This document shows positions 1 through 8,805 of a DNA stretch of 25,728 nt, in pieces; position 1 is the stretch's first letter; each line of letters opens with the position of its first letter. The stretch spans positions 1 to 25,728 of the forward strand of contig CAZYTO010000042.1 of assembly GCA_964650405.1 (NCBI GenBank), written 5' to 3'. The stretch comes from CAZYTO01 sp964650405. GTDB taxonomy: Bacteria; Acidobacteriota; Thermoanaerobaculia; Gp7-AA8. A program made the position numbers and the translations under genes. Under the pieces are notes generated by a model that saw only the letters and a list, made by a program, of their open reading frames with translations, made no database searches and had not been told where the DNA came from.

Positions 1-499
1 CTTCCGGCGAGACTTCCATGAGAGCGATGACCGGCCGGCCCGTTTCCTCGAACACGCGCCGCATCTGCTGGAGGCAGGGCGTCTCAGCCAGGATGACGTC
101 GTCCGGCAGCACGACCGCGAACGGCTCCCTGCCGACGGCGTCCTTCGCCTGCAGCACGGCGTGTCCCAGGCCGAGGGCTTCCTTCTGGCGGACGGAGATG
201 AGGTCCACCATCCGGCTGACGGCATCGACCTCGGCAAGCAGGTCATTCTTGCCGCGGTCGCGCAGCGAACGCTCGAGCTCGGACGTCCGGTCGAAGTGGT
301 CGAGAATCGCGTCCTTTCCCTTCGAGCTGACGATCACCAGCTTGTTCAGACCCGACCCCAACGCCTCTTCGATCCCGTACTGCAGGATGGGCTTGTCGAC
401 GAGAGGCAGCATCTCCTTGGGGATGACTTTCGTCGCCGGAAAGAAGCGCGTGCCGAACCCGGCACAGGGAAATACGCAGGTGCGAAGGGACGCGGTCAT
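1..499 (-). CDS. galU: UTP-glucose-1-phosphate uridylyltransferase, 5' part (3' end outside window)
   Basis: Makes UDP-glucose from UTP and glucose-1-phosphate in the cytoplasm, supplying sugar nucleotide for cell-surface polysaccharide. Translating the minus strand from the ATG at 499 gives about 166 residues that run off the left edge. The N-terminus carries the nucleotidyltransferase signature PCAGFGTRFFPATKVIPKEM followed by LVDKPILQYGIEEA, and later VVLPDDVIL, which is the family's conserved product-site region. The usual family has alanine where this one reads PCAG. The ATG at 499 is chosen because the signature begins about ten residues later, as is normal for GalU. No clear Shine-Dalgarno sequence precedes it; a heptad repeat array lies 22 nt upstream. 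It follows lhr on the same strand with a 99 bp gap. The identification is firm; only the C-terminal part is unseen. Confidence 0.93.
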   Translation of the reverse strand, partial: MTASLRTCVFPCAGFGTRFFPATKVIPKEMLPLVDKPILQYGIEEALGSGLNKLVIVSSKGKDAILDHFDRTSELERSLRDRGKNDLLAEVDAVSRMVDLISVRQKEALGLGHAVLQAKDAVGREPFAVVLPDDVILAETPCLQQMRRVFEETGRPVIALMEVSPE

Positions 500-520
500 G
501 GCCAGCGAAGCATAACAAAC

Positions 521-548
521 GAGTCCTGAGTGCCGGGTGCCGAGTGCC
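521..548. repeat. Heptad tandem array (GAGTGCY family), 4 units
   Basis: Four consecutive 7-mers: GAGTCCT, GAGTGCC, GGGTGCC, GAGTGCC. They lie in the gap between lhr and galU, 22 nt upstream of the galU start. The same first unit, GAGTCCT, also begins the array at 20719-20746. Only one arm is seen here, so no long hairpin is formed locally. Confidence 0.8.
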
Positions 549-598
549 TGCACTTCGCGAGCGCGGCCGTCCGGGACAGTCACCGATCCGGCATGCCG

Positions 599-3500
599 TC
601 ACCTGCGGTGGACGACGGCGGAGGGCTGGAGCCGCATCTGGTATCCCAGTCCGCTCGGCTGAAAGCCCGCCTCGGCGAGGTATGGCGCGATGGCGCTTTT
701 CGATACCGGAGTGCCGTTGGCCTCGACGATGAGCAGCGCCCGTCGGCCACCCTCCCGGACGAGGGACGCCAGTGCCGCGGCGATGGCCCGGGCCACGATT
801 GCGCGTTGCGGCTCGTCCTCCGGCAAGTAGACATTGAGCTGTTTTTCGCCGCGGCCGACGTATGCGGCCAGCGCGCCGTTGACCAGGATTACGCTTGCGC
901 CGACGGCCCGCTGCAGACCCGCTTCGGGCCACGACACCAGGGCGCCGTACGGATTGGCCGGGTCGGTGGCAGCGAGCATGACCACTTCCGGCTCGTCGGG
1001 CTCGTCGCGGAGGGAGCGGAGGAGGTCGAGCGCTCCGGCGGTGGCGAACTGCGAGGCACCGAGGCCGGCCACGAAGTAGCCGCGGCGCGCGCGGCCCCCC
1101 TCCTCCATGGCCTTCAGGACGGGATACACGGCACTGAAGCCGCCGTAGATCGACTCGACGGCGGCCGCCTCGCGGACGACCACGCCGTAACGGGAGAGGA
1201 GCTGGTGGGCGACGGCGCTGACGTGCTCGGTCTGGGTGGAGGCGCGTGCGTTGCGCGTAGCACCTGCGGAACCGCCGGATCGCAGCAGGAGCGACTCGAC
1301 CAGCGACCAGCGGCCCTGGGTCGTGAGCGGTGCCTCGCGGCGCGAGCGGAACGAGCCGCGCGGCTTCGTGACGCGCCGCGCCGAGGCCCTGCCGCGCGTG
1401 AACGCCCGCAGCGCGTGAAACGTGTCGTTCGTCACCACCCCGCGCCAGACGAGGTCCCACAGTTGATCGATCAGCTCGTTCGCGAAGCCACCGACCGATG
1501 CGTGGATCTGGGCGAAGAACGACGCGCCGTGGGTGCGGAGGTAATCGACGATCGGTTCGTGGAGCGGGGACGCCCCAGCCTGCCCCGCGTCACCGGAGGC
1601 GATCGCCCGGTCCTCGCGCAGCAGCGGGAGGTGATCGGTGAGGTAGAGGGCCACGCGCCCGTCGTGCTCGCCGAGAGGCTCGAGGCCCACCCAGACGATC
1701 TCGCCTGCCGCGCTGAGCATGTCCAGATCGCTGGGGCGGTACTCGCCGATGCGGGCAGCCAGGATCTCGCTTTCGAAGATCGACGCGGCCAGGGGATAGC
1801 CCTGGATCGTCTCGACGGTGTCGAGCAGCGCCTCCAGGCCGCTGCGCTTCTTCGTCACGCCCTGCCACGAGGCGAGGAGCCGGGCGTACGCGGGCGTCTC
1901 CACCGGCTCCACCTCGTGGCGCAGTTTGGCCAGCGAGCGCCTCCGCACGATGCGCAGCACCTCGGCATCGCACCATTCGCGCTGCGTCCCGCCCGGGCGG
2001 AACTCTCCCTCGATCAGCCGGCCGCGCTCCACGAAGGGCTCCAGCGCTCCCGTCACCACGGCAACGCCGATCCCGTACCGGTGCACCACGTCCTGTGGCG
2101 TGAACGGCCCGTGGGTCCGGGCGAAGCGGAGGATGAGGTCACCGGCCGGGTCGGTCACCGGCTGGAGATACCGTTCGGCCACGCCGGCCGGCAGGGCCGT
2201 GCCCACGACGTCGCGGTAACGCGACGCGTCTTCCGCGGCAATGAGGCGTTTCTCGCCTGCGATGACGACTTCGAGGATGCGCCCGGCCTTCGCCAGTTCG
2301 CGCGCGGCGTCGCCCGCATCGGCGAGTGACCGCGCCGCCAGCTCTTCCAGCGACAGGTCGCCGATGCGCAGCAGCAGGTCGTGAACGGCATCGGCGGATT
2401 TTGCCTTGTGGCGGTCGTCGAGATGCTGCAGCTCCAGCTCGACCTGGGCCAGCGCGCCGGGGTCGAGCAGCTCGCGCAGCTCCGGCTCGCCGAGGAGCTC
2501 GCGGAGCTGGGCCTGGTCGATGGCCAGGGCTTGGGCGCGGCGCTCGGCGAGCGGCGCGTCACCGTCATAGAGAAAGTTGGCCACGTAGCGGAAGAGAAGG
2601 GAGCCGGCGAAAGGCGAGGGCTTGGGCGTGTCGGCCACGACCACGCGGATCTGCCACTCGCGCAGTTTCTTCATCGTCTCGACCAGTGCCCGGACGTCGA
2701 AGACGTCGCGCAGCACCTCGCGGTAGGTCTCGAGGATCATCGGGAACGACCCGAAACGCGCCGCGACCTGCAGCAGATCGTAGGCCCGCTTCCGCTGCTG
2801 CCAGAGAGCCGTGCGCTGGTCGGGGCGGCGTTTGGGAAGCAGCAGCGCGCGCGCCGCCGCCTCGCGGAACTTCGCCGCGAAGAGGGACGACGAGCCGAGC
2901 TGCCGCACGACGAGATCCTCCACTTCGTCCGCGTCGGGGACGACCAGCTCCGCCCGGGGCGGTGCATCCGTCTCGGGGAAGCGGACGATGAAGCCGTCGT
3001 CGCTCCACATCGTCTCGACGTCGATCCCGCTCTCGTTGCGCACCTTGGCCGTGACCGCCATCGCCCACGGCGCGTGAATGCGCCCGCCGAACGGCGTCAG
3101 GACGCAGACGCGCCAGTCGCCGAGGTCGTCGAGCACCCGCTCCACGACGATGGTGCGGTCGTCCGGAATGGCATTCGTGGCGGCGAATTGGTCGTCGAGG
3201 TACTGCAGATAGTTGCTCGCCGCAAGGACGTCCAGATCGTGCTCGGTGGTGAGCTTCCGGATGGCCGCGGCCGGCTTCATGGCCCGCAGCTCGCGCACGA
3301 GACGCCCGATGGCCTCGCCGAAGGGGACCGTGCGCTCGGCCGCGTCGGCCCTCCAGAAGGGCATTCTTCCCGGCTGGCCGGGCGCGGGTGTGACGACCAC
3401 GCGGTCGTGGGTGATCTCCTCGATCCGCCACGTCGAAGCGCCGAGGAGAAAGGTCTCGCCGACGCGCGACTCGAAGACCATCTCCTCATCGAGCTCCCCC

Positions 3501-5380
3501 ACGCGCGCGCTCCCTTTCTCGGCGCCGGCGAGGAATACGCCGTACAGGCCGCGGTCGGGGATGGTGCCGCCGCTGATGATGGCGATCTGCTTCGCGCCCG
3601 GCCGCGCGGTGACGGTATTCGCCGTGCGGTCCCACGTCAGGCGCGGGCGAAGCTCGGCGAATTCGTCGCTCGGATAGAGGCCGGAGAGCATGTCCAGCAC
3701 GCCGTCGAAGGCCGTGCGTCCGAGGTCCGCGTACGGCGCCGCCGTCCGTACGAAGGCGAAGAGGTCGTCCACATGCCAGTCGTCGACGGCCACCATGGCC
3801 ACGATCTGCTGGGCAAGGACGTCGAGCGGATTGCGCGGATAGCGTGTCGGCTCGATCGCGCCCGTCTTCATGGCCTCGGTTACGGCCGCGCAGGCCAGCA
3901 GATCGCCGCGGTACTTCGGAAAGATGATCCCCTCGCTGACGGCGCCGACGTTGTGGGAGGCGCGCCCGATCCGCTGCATGCCGCTGGCGATCGACGGCGG
4001 CGCCTCGATCTGGACGACGAGATCGATGGCTCCCATGTCGATGCCCAGCTCCAGCGAGGAGGTGGCCACGAGCGCCGGGAGCCGGCCCGATTTCAGGTTG
4101 TCCTCGATCTCGATGCGCTGCGCGCGGGCGATCGAGCCGTGATGGGCCTGCACGAGCGTCTCGCCGGCCAGCTCATTGAGCGCCGCGGCCAGCCGCTCCG
4201 CCAGGCGGCGCGAGTTGACGAAGATCAAGGTCGAGCGGTGGGTGCGGATCAGCTCCAGCAGTCGCGGGTGAATGGCCGGCCAGATCGACGCCCTGCCTTT
4301 CCCGCCCGCCCCCGAGCCGCTGGGAATCGGGTCGTCCCGCTCCGACAGTTTGGCCATCTCCTCGACCGGCACTTCCACCTTGAGCTGTAGCCGCTTGCGC
4401 TCGTCGGTGTTGATGATCGTGACCGGACGGAAGGAGGTCCGGTGCGGGCTCGTGAATTCGTCGTGGAGCTGGAGGGTGGGGGTGTCTGGCTCGGCCGCCG
4501 CGGTGGGCAGTTGCTGGTTGGCCCGGTCGCTCAGCGCGTCGCAACCTCCCAAGAATCTCGCCACCTCCTCGAGGGGCCGCTGGGTGGCGGAGAGGCCGAT
4601 CCGTTGCGGCGGTTTCTCGCAGTTGCGGGCGAGCCGTTCCAGCGAGAGGGCCAGGTGTGCGCCGCGTTTGCTGGGTACGAGTGCGTGGATCTCGTCGAGG
4701 ATGATCGTCTCGACGTTGCGAAGTAGCTCGCGGGCGCCGGACGTCAGCATCAGGTAGATCGACTCCGGCGTGGTGATGAGGATGTCGGACGGGTCCTTGA
4801 GAAAGCGGGTGCGCTCTTTCGGCGGCGTGTCACCAGTGCGGATGGCGATCGACGGCATGGTGAAGCTGGTGCCGCGCTCGCTGGCGAGATTGGCGATGCC
4901 GGCCAGCGGCGCACGAAGATTGCGCTCGACGTCGACTGCCAGCGCCTTCAACGGCGAGATGTAGACGACCCGGCAGCGCTTCGCCGCGTCACTCTGTCGA
5001 GCGGTCCGTTGTTTTGCCGCCTTTCCGGCGATGGCACGTTTGCGGCTTTGCGCCATTCGCAAACCTTCCGGCCCGGCCTGCTCGCGAATCGCCGGCCCTT
5101 GCCGGCTGTCCCCTGTCTCACGCTCGCCGCTCGCCCCTCCCCGCTCGCCATTCACAAACATCAATTGATTGAGCGCCCAAAGGAACGCCGTCAGGGTCTT
5201 GCCGCTGCCGGTCGGCGCAAAGATCAGGGTCCAGTCGCCTTTGGCAATGGCCGGCCAGCCGAGATCCTGCGCGCGCGTGGGCGCGGGAAAGGAGGCCGTG
5301 AACCAGTCACGGACGGTTTCGTGAAACATCTCCAGCGAGGTGGTCAACTTATGAACCTTTGAATCCCGCAGGCTGGACAT
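599..5380 (-). CDS. lhr: Lhr-type ATP-dependent DNA helicase (large helicase-related protein)
   Basis: A superfamily 2 helicase of 1593 residues, close to the roughly 1500 usual for bacterial Lhr. Walker A APTGSGKT is at residues 55-62, the Walker B box DEIH at 229-232, and motif III (LSATQ) near 263-267. Further on are a C-terminal RecA domain with the motif VI sequence MQRIGRASHNVG, then the long Lhr-core and winged-helix regions typical of the family. Lhr acts in DNA repair and translocates 3' to 5' on DNA. Residues about 76-134 are a low-complexity, charged insertion between motif I and motif Ia where relatives normally have a short linker; part of it is encoded by a heptad-like repeat (5105-5150). 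The start at 5380 is not supported by a Shine-Dalgarno sequence; an internal ATG at residue 18 (5329) before FHETVRDWF is a credible alternative. It is divergent from the gene at 5443. Confidence 0.93.
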   Translation of the reverse strand: MSSLRDSKVHKLTTSLEMFHETVRDWFTASFPAPTRAQDLGWPAIAKGDWTLIFAPTGSGKTLTAFLWALNQLMFVNGERGGASGERETGDSRQGPAIREQAGPEGLRMAQSRKRAIAGKAAKQRTARQSDAAKRCRVVYISPLKALAVDVERNLRAPLAGIANLASERGTSFTMPSIAIRTGDTPPKERTRFLKDPSDILITTPESIYLMLTSGARELLRNVETIILDEIHALVPSKRGAHLALSLERLARNCEKPPQRIGLSATQRPLEEVARFLGGCDALSDRANQQLPTAAAEPDTPTLQLHDEFTSPHRTSFRPVTIINTDERKRLQLKVEVPVEEMAKLSERDDPIPSGSGAGGKGRASIWPAIHPRLLELIRTHRSTLIFVNSRRLAERLAAALNELAGETLVQAHHGSIARAQRIEIEDNLKSGRLPALVATSSLELGIDMGAIDLVVQIEAPPSIASGMQRIGRASHNVGAVSEGIIFPKYRGDLLACAAVTEAMKTGAIEPTRYPRNPLDVLAQQIVAMVAVDDWHVDDLFAFVRTAAPYADLGRTAFDGVLDMLSGLYPSDEFAELRPRLTWDRTANTVTARPGAKQIAIISGGTIPDRGLYGVFLAGAEKGSARVGELDEEMVFESRVGETFLLGASTWRIEEITHDRVVVTPAPGQPGRMPFWRADAAERTVPFGEAIGRLVRELRAMKPAAAIRKLTTEHDLDVLAASNYLQYLDDQFAATNAIPDDRTIVVERVLDDLGDWRVCVLTPFGGRIHAPWAMAVTAKVRNESGIDVETMWSDDGFIVRFPETDAPPRAELVVPDADEVEDLVVRQLGSSSLFAAKFREAAARALLLPKRRPDQRTALWQQRKRAYDLLQVAARFGSFPMILETYREVLRDVFDVRALVETMKKLREWQIRVVVADTPKPSPFAGSLLFRYVANFLYDGDAPLAERRAQALAIDQAQLRELLGEPELRELLDPGALAQVELELQHLDDRHKAKSADAVHDLLLRIGDLSLEELAARSLADAGDAARELAKAGRILEVVIAGEKRLIAAEDASRYRDVVGTALPAGVAERYLQPVTDPAGDLILRFARTHGPFTPQDVVHRYGIGVAVVTGALEPFVERGRLIEGEFRPGGTQREWCDAEVLRIVRRRSLAKLRHEVEPVETPAYARLLASWQGVTKKRSGLEALLDTVETIQGYPLAASIFESEILAARIGEYRPSDLDMLSAAGEIVWVGLEPLGEHDGRVALYLTDHLPLLREDRAIASGDAGQAGASPLHEPIVDYLRTHGASFFAQIHASVGGFANELIDQLWDLVWRGVVTNDTFHALRAFTRGRASARRVTKPRGSFRSRREAPLTTQGRWSLVESLLLRSGGSAGATRNARASTQTEHVSAVAHQLLSRYGVVVREAAAVESIYGGFSAVYPVLKAMEEGGRARRGYFVAGLGASQFATAGALDLLRSLRDEPDEPEVVMLAATDPANPYGALVSWPEAGLQRAVGASVILVNGALAAYVGRGEKQLNVYLPEDEPQRAIVARAIAAALASLVREGGRRALLIVEANGTPVSKSAIAPYLAEAGFQPSGLGYQMRLQPSAVVHRR
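5105..5150 (-). repeat. In-frame GCGAGCG-type repeat inside lhr
   Basis: On the minus strand this stretch is made of degenerate 7-mer units such as GGCGAGC and GGGGAGG. It shares the 16-mer GCGAGCGTGAGACAGG (5112-5127) with the gnd-DUF1801 spacer repeat (15449-15464), matching at 14 of 16 bases. It is translated within the helicase as a Gly/Glu/Arg/Ser-rich segment. Confidence 0.55.
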
Positions 5381-5442
5381 TCAGTCTATCCGCTGCAAGA
5401 ATGGTTGCGAGTCTCCAGGCGACGACAAGGCGAGGGAAGGGA

Positions 5443-6207
5443 ATGCGGCTCAAGGTGCTCGGCGCCTACGGCGCGTCGGACGCGGAACATAACCTCACTG
5501 GGTACCTGCTGGACGACTGGTTTGCGGTCGATGCCGGCACCCTGACCTCGAAGCTGTCGCTCGCTCAACAGGCACGGATCCACGCGGTTTTCATTACGCA
5601 TTCGCACGCGGACCACATTCGCGACCTGCCCCACTTGATCCTCAACCGCCACACGCAGAACACCAGCCCATTGACGATTTTCGCGGCCCGCGACGTCATG
5701 GACCTCCTGGTGGCCAATGTCTTCAACGGGACGGTCTGGCCGGACTTCGCCGCCATCGACGCCCCGCACACAGGGAAGCCGCCGGTCCAATACCGCTCGC
5801 TCACGCCCGGCAAGCGGGTGATGTTCAACAACGTGGCCATCACGCCCGTACCGGTCGAGCATCAGATCCCCGCCTCCGGCGTCATCCTGGAGATGAACGG
5901 CCAGTCGATCTGCTTCACCGGGGACACCGGGCCGACGTCCGAGATCTGGAAGCGGACCAACAAGACCTCCAGTGTCGTCGCCGTCGTCACCGAGGCATCG
6001 TATCCGAACGATCAGCAGGACCTGGCCACGCTCACCGCCCACCTCACACCGGAAACGTTCGGCACGGAGCTGAAGAAGATCACGGCCGACGCTCCGGTCT
6101 ATGCCAGTCACCGCAAGATCCCCTTCGAGCGCGACATCGAATCGCAGATCCGCAACCTTCGCGACCGGCGGGCCCGGGTGCTGCTGGAGAAGAATTACAC
6201 GCTGTAG
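5443..6207 (+). CDS. Metallo-beta-lactamase fold hydrolase, class II cyclic-nucleotide phosphodiesterase-like
   Basis: A 254-residue metallo-beta-lactamase-fold protein. The metal-binding motif THSHADH places ligands at H53, H55, D57 and H58. Further likely ligands are H140 (in PVEHQIP), D161 (in FTGDTGPT) and H223 (in ASHRKIPFE). The SYPN and AHLTPE segments around residues 187-204 resemble class II cAMP phosphodiesterases, so hydrolysis of a 3',5'-cyclic nucleotide is the best guess; substrate is inferred. No signal peptide is visible. The reading frame stays open upstream to 5359, but that would overlap the lhr start and adds unrelated residues; the ATG at 5443, preceded by GGGAAGGG, starts directly at the first beta strand (MRLKVLG). 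The stop is followed after 3 nt by a TTCATCCTGAG repeat and then by a probable terminator hairpin. Confidence 0.82.
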   Translation: MRLKVLGAYGASDAEHNLTGYLLDDWFAVDAGTLTSKLSLAQQARIHAVFITHSHADHIRDLPHLILNRHTQNTSPLTIFAARDVMDLLVANVFNGTVWPDFAAIDAPHTGKPPVQYRSLTPGKRVMFNNVAITPVPVEHQIPASGVILEMNGQSICFTGDTGPTSEIWKRTNKTSSVVAVVTEASYPNDQQDLATLTAHLTPETFGTELKKITADAPVYASHRKIPFERDIESQIRNLRDRRARVLLEKNYTL

Positions 6208-6275
6208 AAGTTCATCCTGAGCCCAACACAGCGCGGGTGCGCTGCACCTGGAAGAAGAAACGACGAGGGGACGAG

Positions 6276-6339
6276 TCACGCGGAGACGCGGAGACCGCGG
6301 AGGTTTGCTTTTCTCCGCATCCTCCGTGTCTCCGCGTGA
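6276..6339 (+). terminator. Long hairpin of CGCGGAGA units, probable transcription terminator
   Basis: Left arm 6276-6302 and right arm 6313-6339 are inverted copies with 4 mismatches over 27 positions, around a T-rich loop of about 10 nt. The right arm is followed by GATGGGTTTTTC, giving a short T-run. It lies about 70 nt after the phosphodiesterase-like gene. The left arm is built from the tandem 8-mer CGCGGAGA, so it is a repeat as well as a likely terminator. Confidence 0.5.
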
Positions 6340-6388
6340 TGGGTTTTTCAGCTCGTAAGACCCGCATGAGTGGGAGTTTCTTGGAAGC

Positions 6389-6502
6389 GCTGGTGGTGGG
6401 CGGTTGGGAGCGAAGGATCAAAGCGGGGCATGCCCTCACGTTTCATCCTGAGCGCGGGTGGTGTGTGGTTTGAGAGCGAACGATCAAAGCGTGGCATACC
6501 CG
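6389..6502 (+). repeat. Dispersed TTCATCCTGAGCG repeat, one partial and one full copy in tandem
   Basis: The full copy begins TTTCATCCTGAGCGCGGGTG at 6441 and continues to GAGCGAACGATCAAAGCG and GGCATACCCG (to about 6502). Upstream (6389-6438) is the second half of another copy, GGGAGCGAAGGATCAAAGCG followed by GGCATGCCC. Related copies lie at 6550-6596 and 19748-19926. Confidence 0.75.
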
Positions 6503-6549
6503 TACGTCGCAACTCACCCTGAAACTGCCGGCCTTCGGCGTTGCGCCTA

Positions 6550-6596
6550 GTTCTGACCCTTCGCTCACGCCCGCCCGCCGCCCACGCTCAGGGTAA
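6550..6596 (-). repeat. Inverted copy of the TTCATCCTGAGCG repeat overlapping the amidohydrolase stop codon
   Basis: On the minus strand this reads TTTACCCTGAGCGTGGGCGG and ends GAGCGAAGGGTCAGAAC, matching the start and end of the copies at 6441 and 19748. The TGA inside CCCTGAGCG is the stop codon of the amidohydrolase (6588-6590). Confidence 0.7.
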
Positions 6597-8645
6597 AGAA
6601 GGCTTGATCCCCAGCTCGCGATCGATCTCCGCCGGCTGGTAGATCAGCCCGTCCTTCACCACGGTCACGACCTTGCGGATGTCGCTGATGTTCGCGGCCG
6701 GGTCGCCGTCGACGAGGATGAAGTCGGCGAGCTTGCCCGGCTCGACCGAGCCGAGCGTGTCAGCTCGGTGCATGACCGTAGCCGCGCCGAGGGTGGCGAT
6801 CCGCAGCACTTCCGGCGCGGGGATGCCTGCCTGGACGTAGAGCTCGAGCTCCCGGTGCAGGGCGAAGCCGGGCATCGAGTCCGTTCCGGCGACGATGGTG
6901 ATGCCGTTGTCGTGCATCAGCTTCACCATGGCCAGCATCTTCCGGAACGAGTCCTTGTAGCGCTGGTCCATGCCGTCGGGCACGGGGAGGCCTTCGGAAA
7001 GGAAATTGCGGCGAACCTGCGACGGCATGCGGTCGGCGACAGTGACGTAGCCCGGCGAAATCGCCCCTTTCCGCGAACAGAACATCTCCTCGAAGATAGA
7101 GAGGGTCGGATCGCTGACGGTCTTGTGCTCTTTCAGCAGGTCGATGAACGCCCGCACCTCGGGGGAGTCGAGGTCGAGCGTGGCCGCGCGCTCGGCCACG
7201 GAGGTGAACCGGGCCGGCGTACGCGTCTCCTTCAGGTCCCGGAAGAAGTTGAGGAAGAGGAAGTTTGCATGCTGGATCTCGTCGTAGCCGGCGCGTACCG
7301 CGTCGTCGGCAAACATGCCGGACGGAATGTGACCGCTCACGCGCAGGCCGCGCTCGTGCGACGTCCTGGCGATGAACGGCACCAGCTCCGGCTTGATCGA
7401 GCTGTAGATCTTCGTCTGCTCGAAGCCGAGGGGGGCGACCTTGTCGAGGACCTTGCGGAAGTCGTCCTCGCTGTCGACGATCAGCTTGGTCGGACCGGTG
7501 TACGGGCCCGAGCCGTCGATGAGTGCGGCCAGCACCAGGCGCGGACCGACGGATGTGCTCTCTCCGAACTTCTTCTTCAGCTCCACGACCGTGTCGACGT
7601 CGTTGCCCAGGTCGCGCGCGGAGGTGACGCCGTTGGCAATGTCGAGCAGCCCCTGGTCCTCGAACATGTGCGCGTGCATGTCCCAAAGGCCGGGCAGCAG
7701 CGTCCGGCCGCGGGCGTCGATCTTCTCCGTGGCATAGGCCGGCTGAATGCTGCCGTCCGGGCCGACCATCTCGATCTTGTTGCCCCTCACGAGGACGGTC
7801 GTCCCGGGAGTGGAGGTCTTCGTCACGGGATTGAAGAGCCGCGCGTTCGTGACGAGGATGGCGCCGCTGGACGGCTTGTGCGTGAGGCGGGCTGTGCGTG
7901 CCGCAGCATCGGTATCGCTCCACGTCTTCTGCGTGTCGATCAGTTTCTGCGCCGTCTCTCGTCCCCACCCCTCGCGGATGAGCGAAGCCCAGGAGGAGAC
8001 GTTGCCGAAGAGCTCATTCGCGTCGTCGAGCCAGAACAGGGACGGCGTGAAATCGAGACCGGTGACCGCGTAACAGGTGAGGTGTTGCTTGTGCCCTTCA
8101 TGCTCGACCGTGATGTCGCCGAGCTTGCGGATCGACGCCTCTCCTGCCGGGAGCAGGGCCAGCTTGTGCCCCGGCGCAGCCAGCAGGGCCTTCGCCAGGA
8201 TCCCGTTCTCTTCGGGCGTCCCGTTCATGCTGACGTAGACCGCGTCGTGGTTCCCGGAGCTGCCCTTCTCCGCGCCGTTGTTCCACGCGCCGCCGGTGAA
8301 TGATTCGTCGACGGCGGCCTTGAAGTAGTCGTTGCCTTTCGACGTGATGGCGACGGGGATGAGGCGGGCGTTCGTCTCGATCGTGCTGTCGATCTTCGGC
8401 CCGCGCCCGCGATCGTTGAATTCGAAGTGCGACGTGCGCGTCGCCCCGTTCACGCTGACCGTTTCTTGGCCCGCCTTGCCCGGACCCATGAGGAAGTCGT
8501 AGTGCCGGACGGTCTCCACCACGGCCGCCGGCGCTGCGGCATCGGGTGCCGCGGATGCGGCAGCGGCCGGCGCTGGAGCTGGTTTTTGAGGTACCTGCGA
8601 GCAGGCGGCGGCGAACAGGGCGAGGAGAGCGAGGCGCGATTTCAT
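6588..8645 (-). CDS. Exported amidohydrolase family protein (imidazolonepropionase/prolidase-like)
   Basis: A 685-residue protein. Residues 1-15 form a secretion signal ending in FAAAC, a weak lipobox with Cys15, then an Ala/Pro-rich linker to about residue 42. Residues about 45-255 are an extra N-terminal domain that I do not recognise. The amidohydrolase domain starts near residue 263: the MHAH motif (H324, H326), a candidate carbamylated Lys412 (TKIYSS), H439 (SGHIPSG), H459 (IQHANF), D589 (AGTDS) and the C-terminal GSVEPGKLADFILVDGDP. This pattern fits metal-dependent hydrolases of the imidazolonepropionase-like group, many of which are periplasmic dipeptidases; the substrate is unknown. 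The start at 8645 is chosen because the signal peptide begins there; the open frame to 8738 adds non-signal residues. Its stop codon is supplied by a dispersed repeat. Confidence 0.85.
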   Translation of the reverse strand: MKSRLALLALFAAACSQVPQKPAPAPAAAASAAPDAAAPAAVVETVRHYDFLMGPGKAGQETVSVNGATRTSHFEFNDRGRGPKIDSTIETNARLIPVAITSKGNDYFKAAVDESFTGGAWNNGAEKGSSGNHDAVYVSMNGTPEENGILAKALLAAPGHKLALLPAGEASIRKLGDITVEHEGHKQHLTCYAVTGLDFTPSLFWLDDANELFGNVSSWASLIREGWGRETAQKLIDTQKTWSDTDAAARTARLTHKPSSGAILVTNARLFNPVTKTSTPGTTVLVRGNKIEMVGPDGSIQPAYATEKIDARGRTLLPGLWDMHAHMFEDQGLLDIANGVTSARDLGNDVDTVVELKKKFGESTSVGPRLVLAALIDGSGPYTGPTKLIVDSEDDFRKVLDKVAPLGFEQTKIYSSIKPELVPFIARTSHERGLRVSGHIPSGMFADDAVRAGYDEIQHANFLFLNFFRDLKETRTPARFTSVAERAATLDLDSPEVRAFIDLLKEHKTVSDPTLSIFEEMFCSRKGAISPGYVTVADRMPSQVRRNFLSEGLPVPDGMDQRYKDSFRKMLAMVKLMHDNGITIVAGTDSMPGFALHRELELYVQAGIPAPEVLRIATLGAATVMHRADTLGSVEPGKLADFILVDGDPAANISDIRKVVTVVKDGLIYQPAEIDRELGIKPSLP

Positions 8646-8805
8646 GGCCGGAAAGTCTACCCGCCGACTCCTGCCCGGACGTGAACATTTTGTATCCATA
8701 GGGGAGGAGGTAAATGATCTCCCTCGCCGGCACGACAACTGAATGGAACGGGCCGGCGTGCTGCGGAGGACAAGGACGGGGCTCTCACGGTAAATTCGCG
8801 TCTAC

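Larger units (their letters stand above)
6208..6587. other. 380 bp convergent intergenic region made almost wholly of repeats
   Basis: Between two convergent genes, with no credible coding sequence. It holds a partial TTCATCCTGAG repeat at 6211, an 8-mer-based hairpin (6276-6339), a partial and a full copy of the long dispersed repeat (about 6389-6502), and an inverted copy (6550-6596) that runs into the end of the amidohydrolase gene. Confidence 0.75.

Noticed and set aside
530..4390. Long plus-strand open frames of about 600 and 670 codons opposite lhr
   Set aside because: They are antisense to a fully recognisable helicase, have Arg/Gly/Asp-biased composition and no family motifs; typical of high-GC shadow frames.
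8646..8805. Promoters in the divergent gap between the amidohydrolase and glycosyltransferase genes
   Set aside because: AT-rich stretches such as TATGGATACAAAAT exist, but no convincing pair of -35 and -10 boxes with normal spacing.
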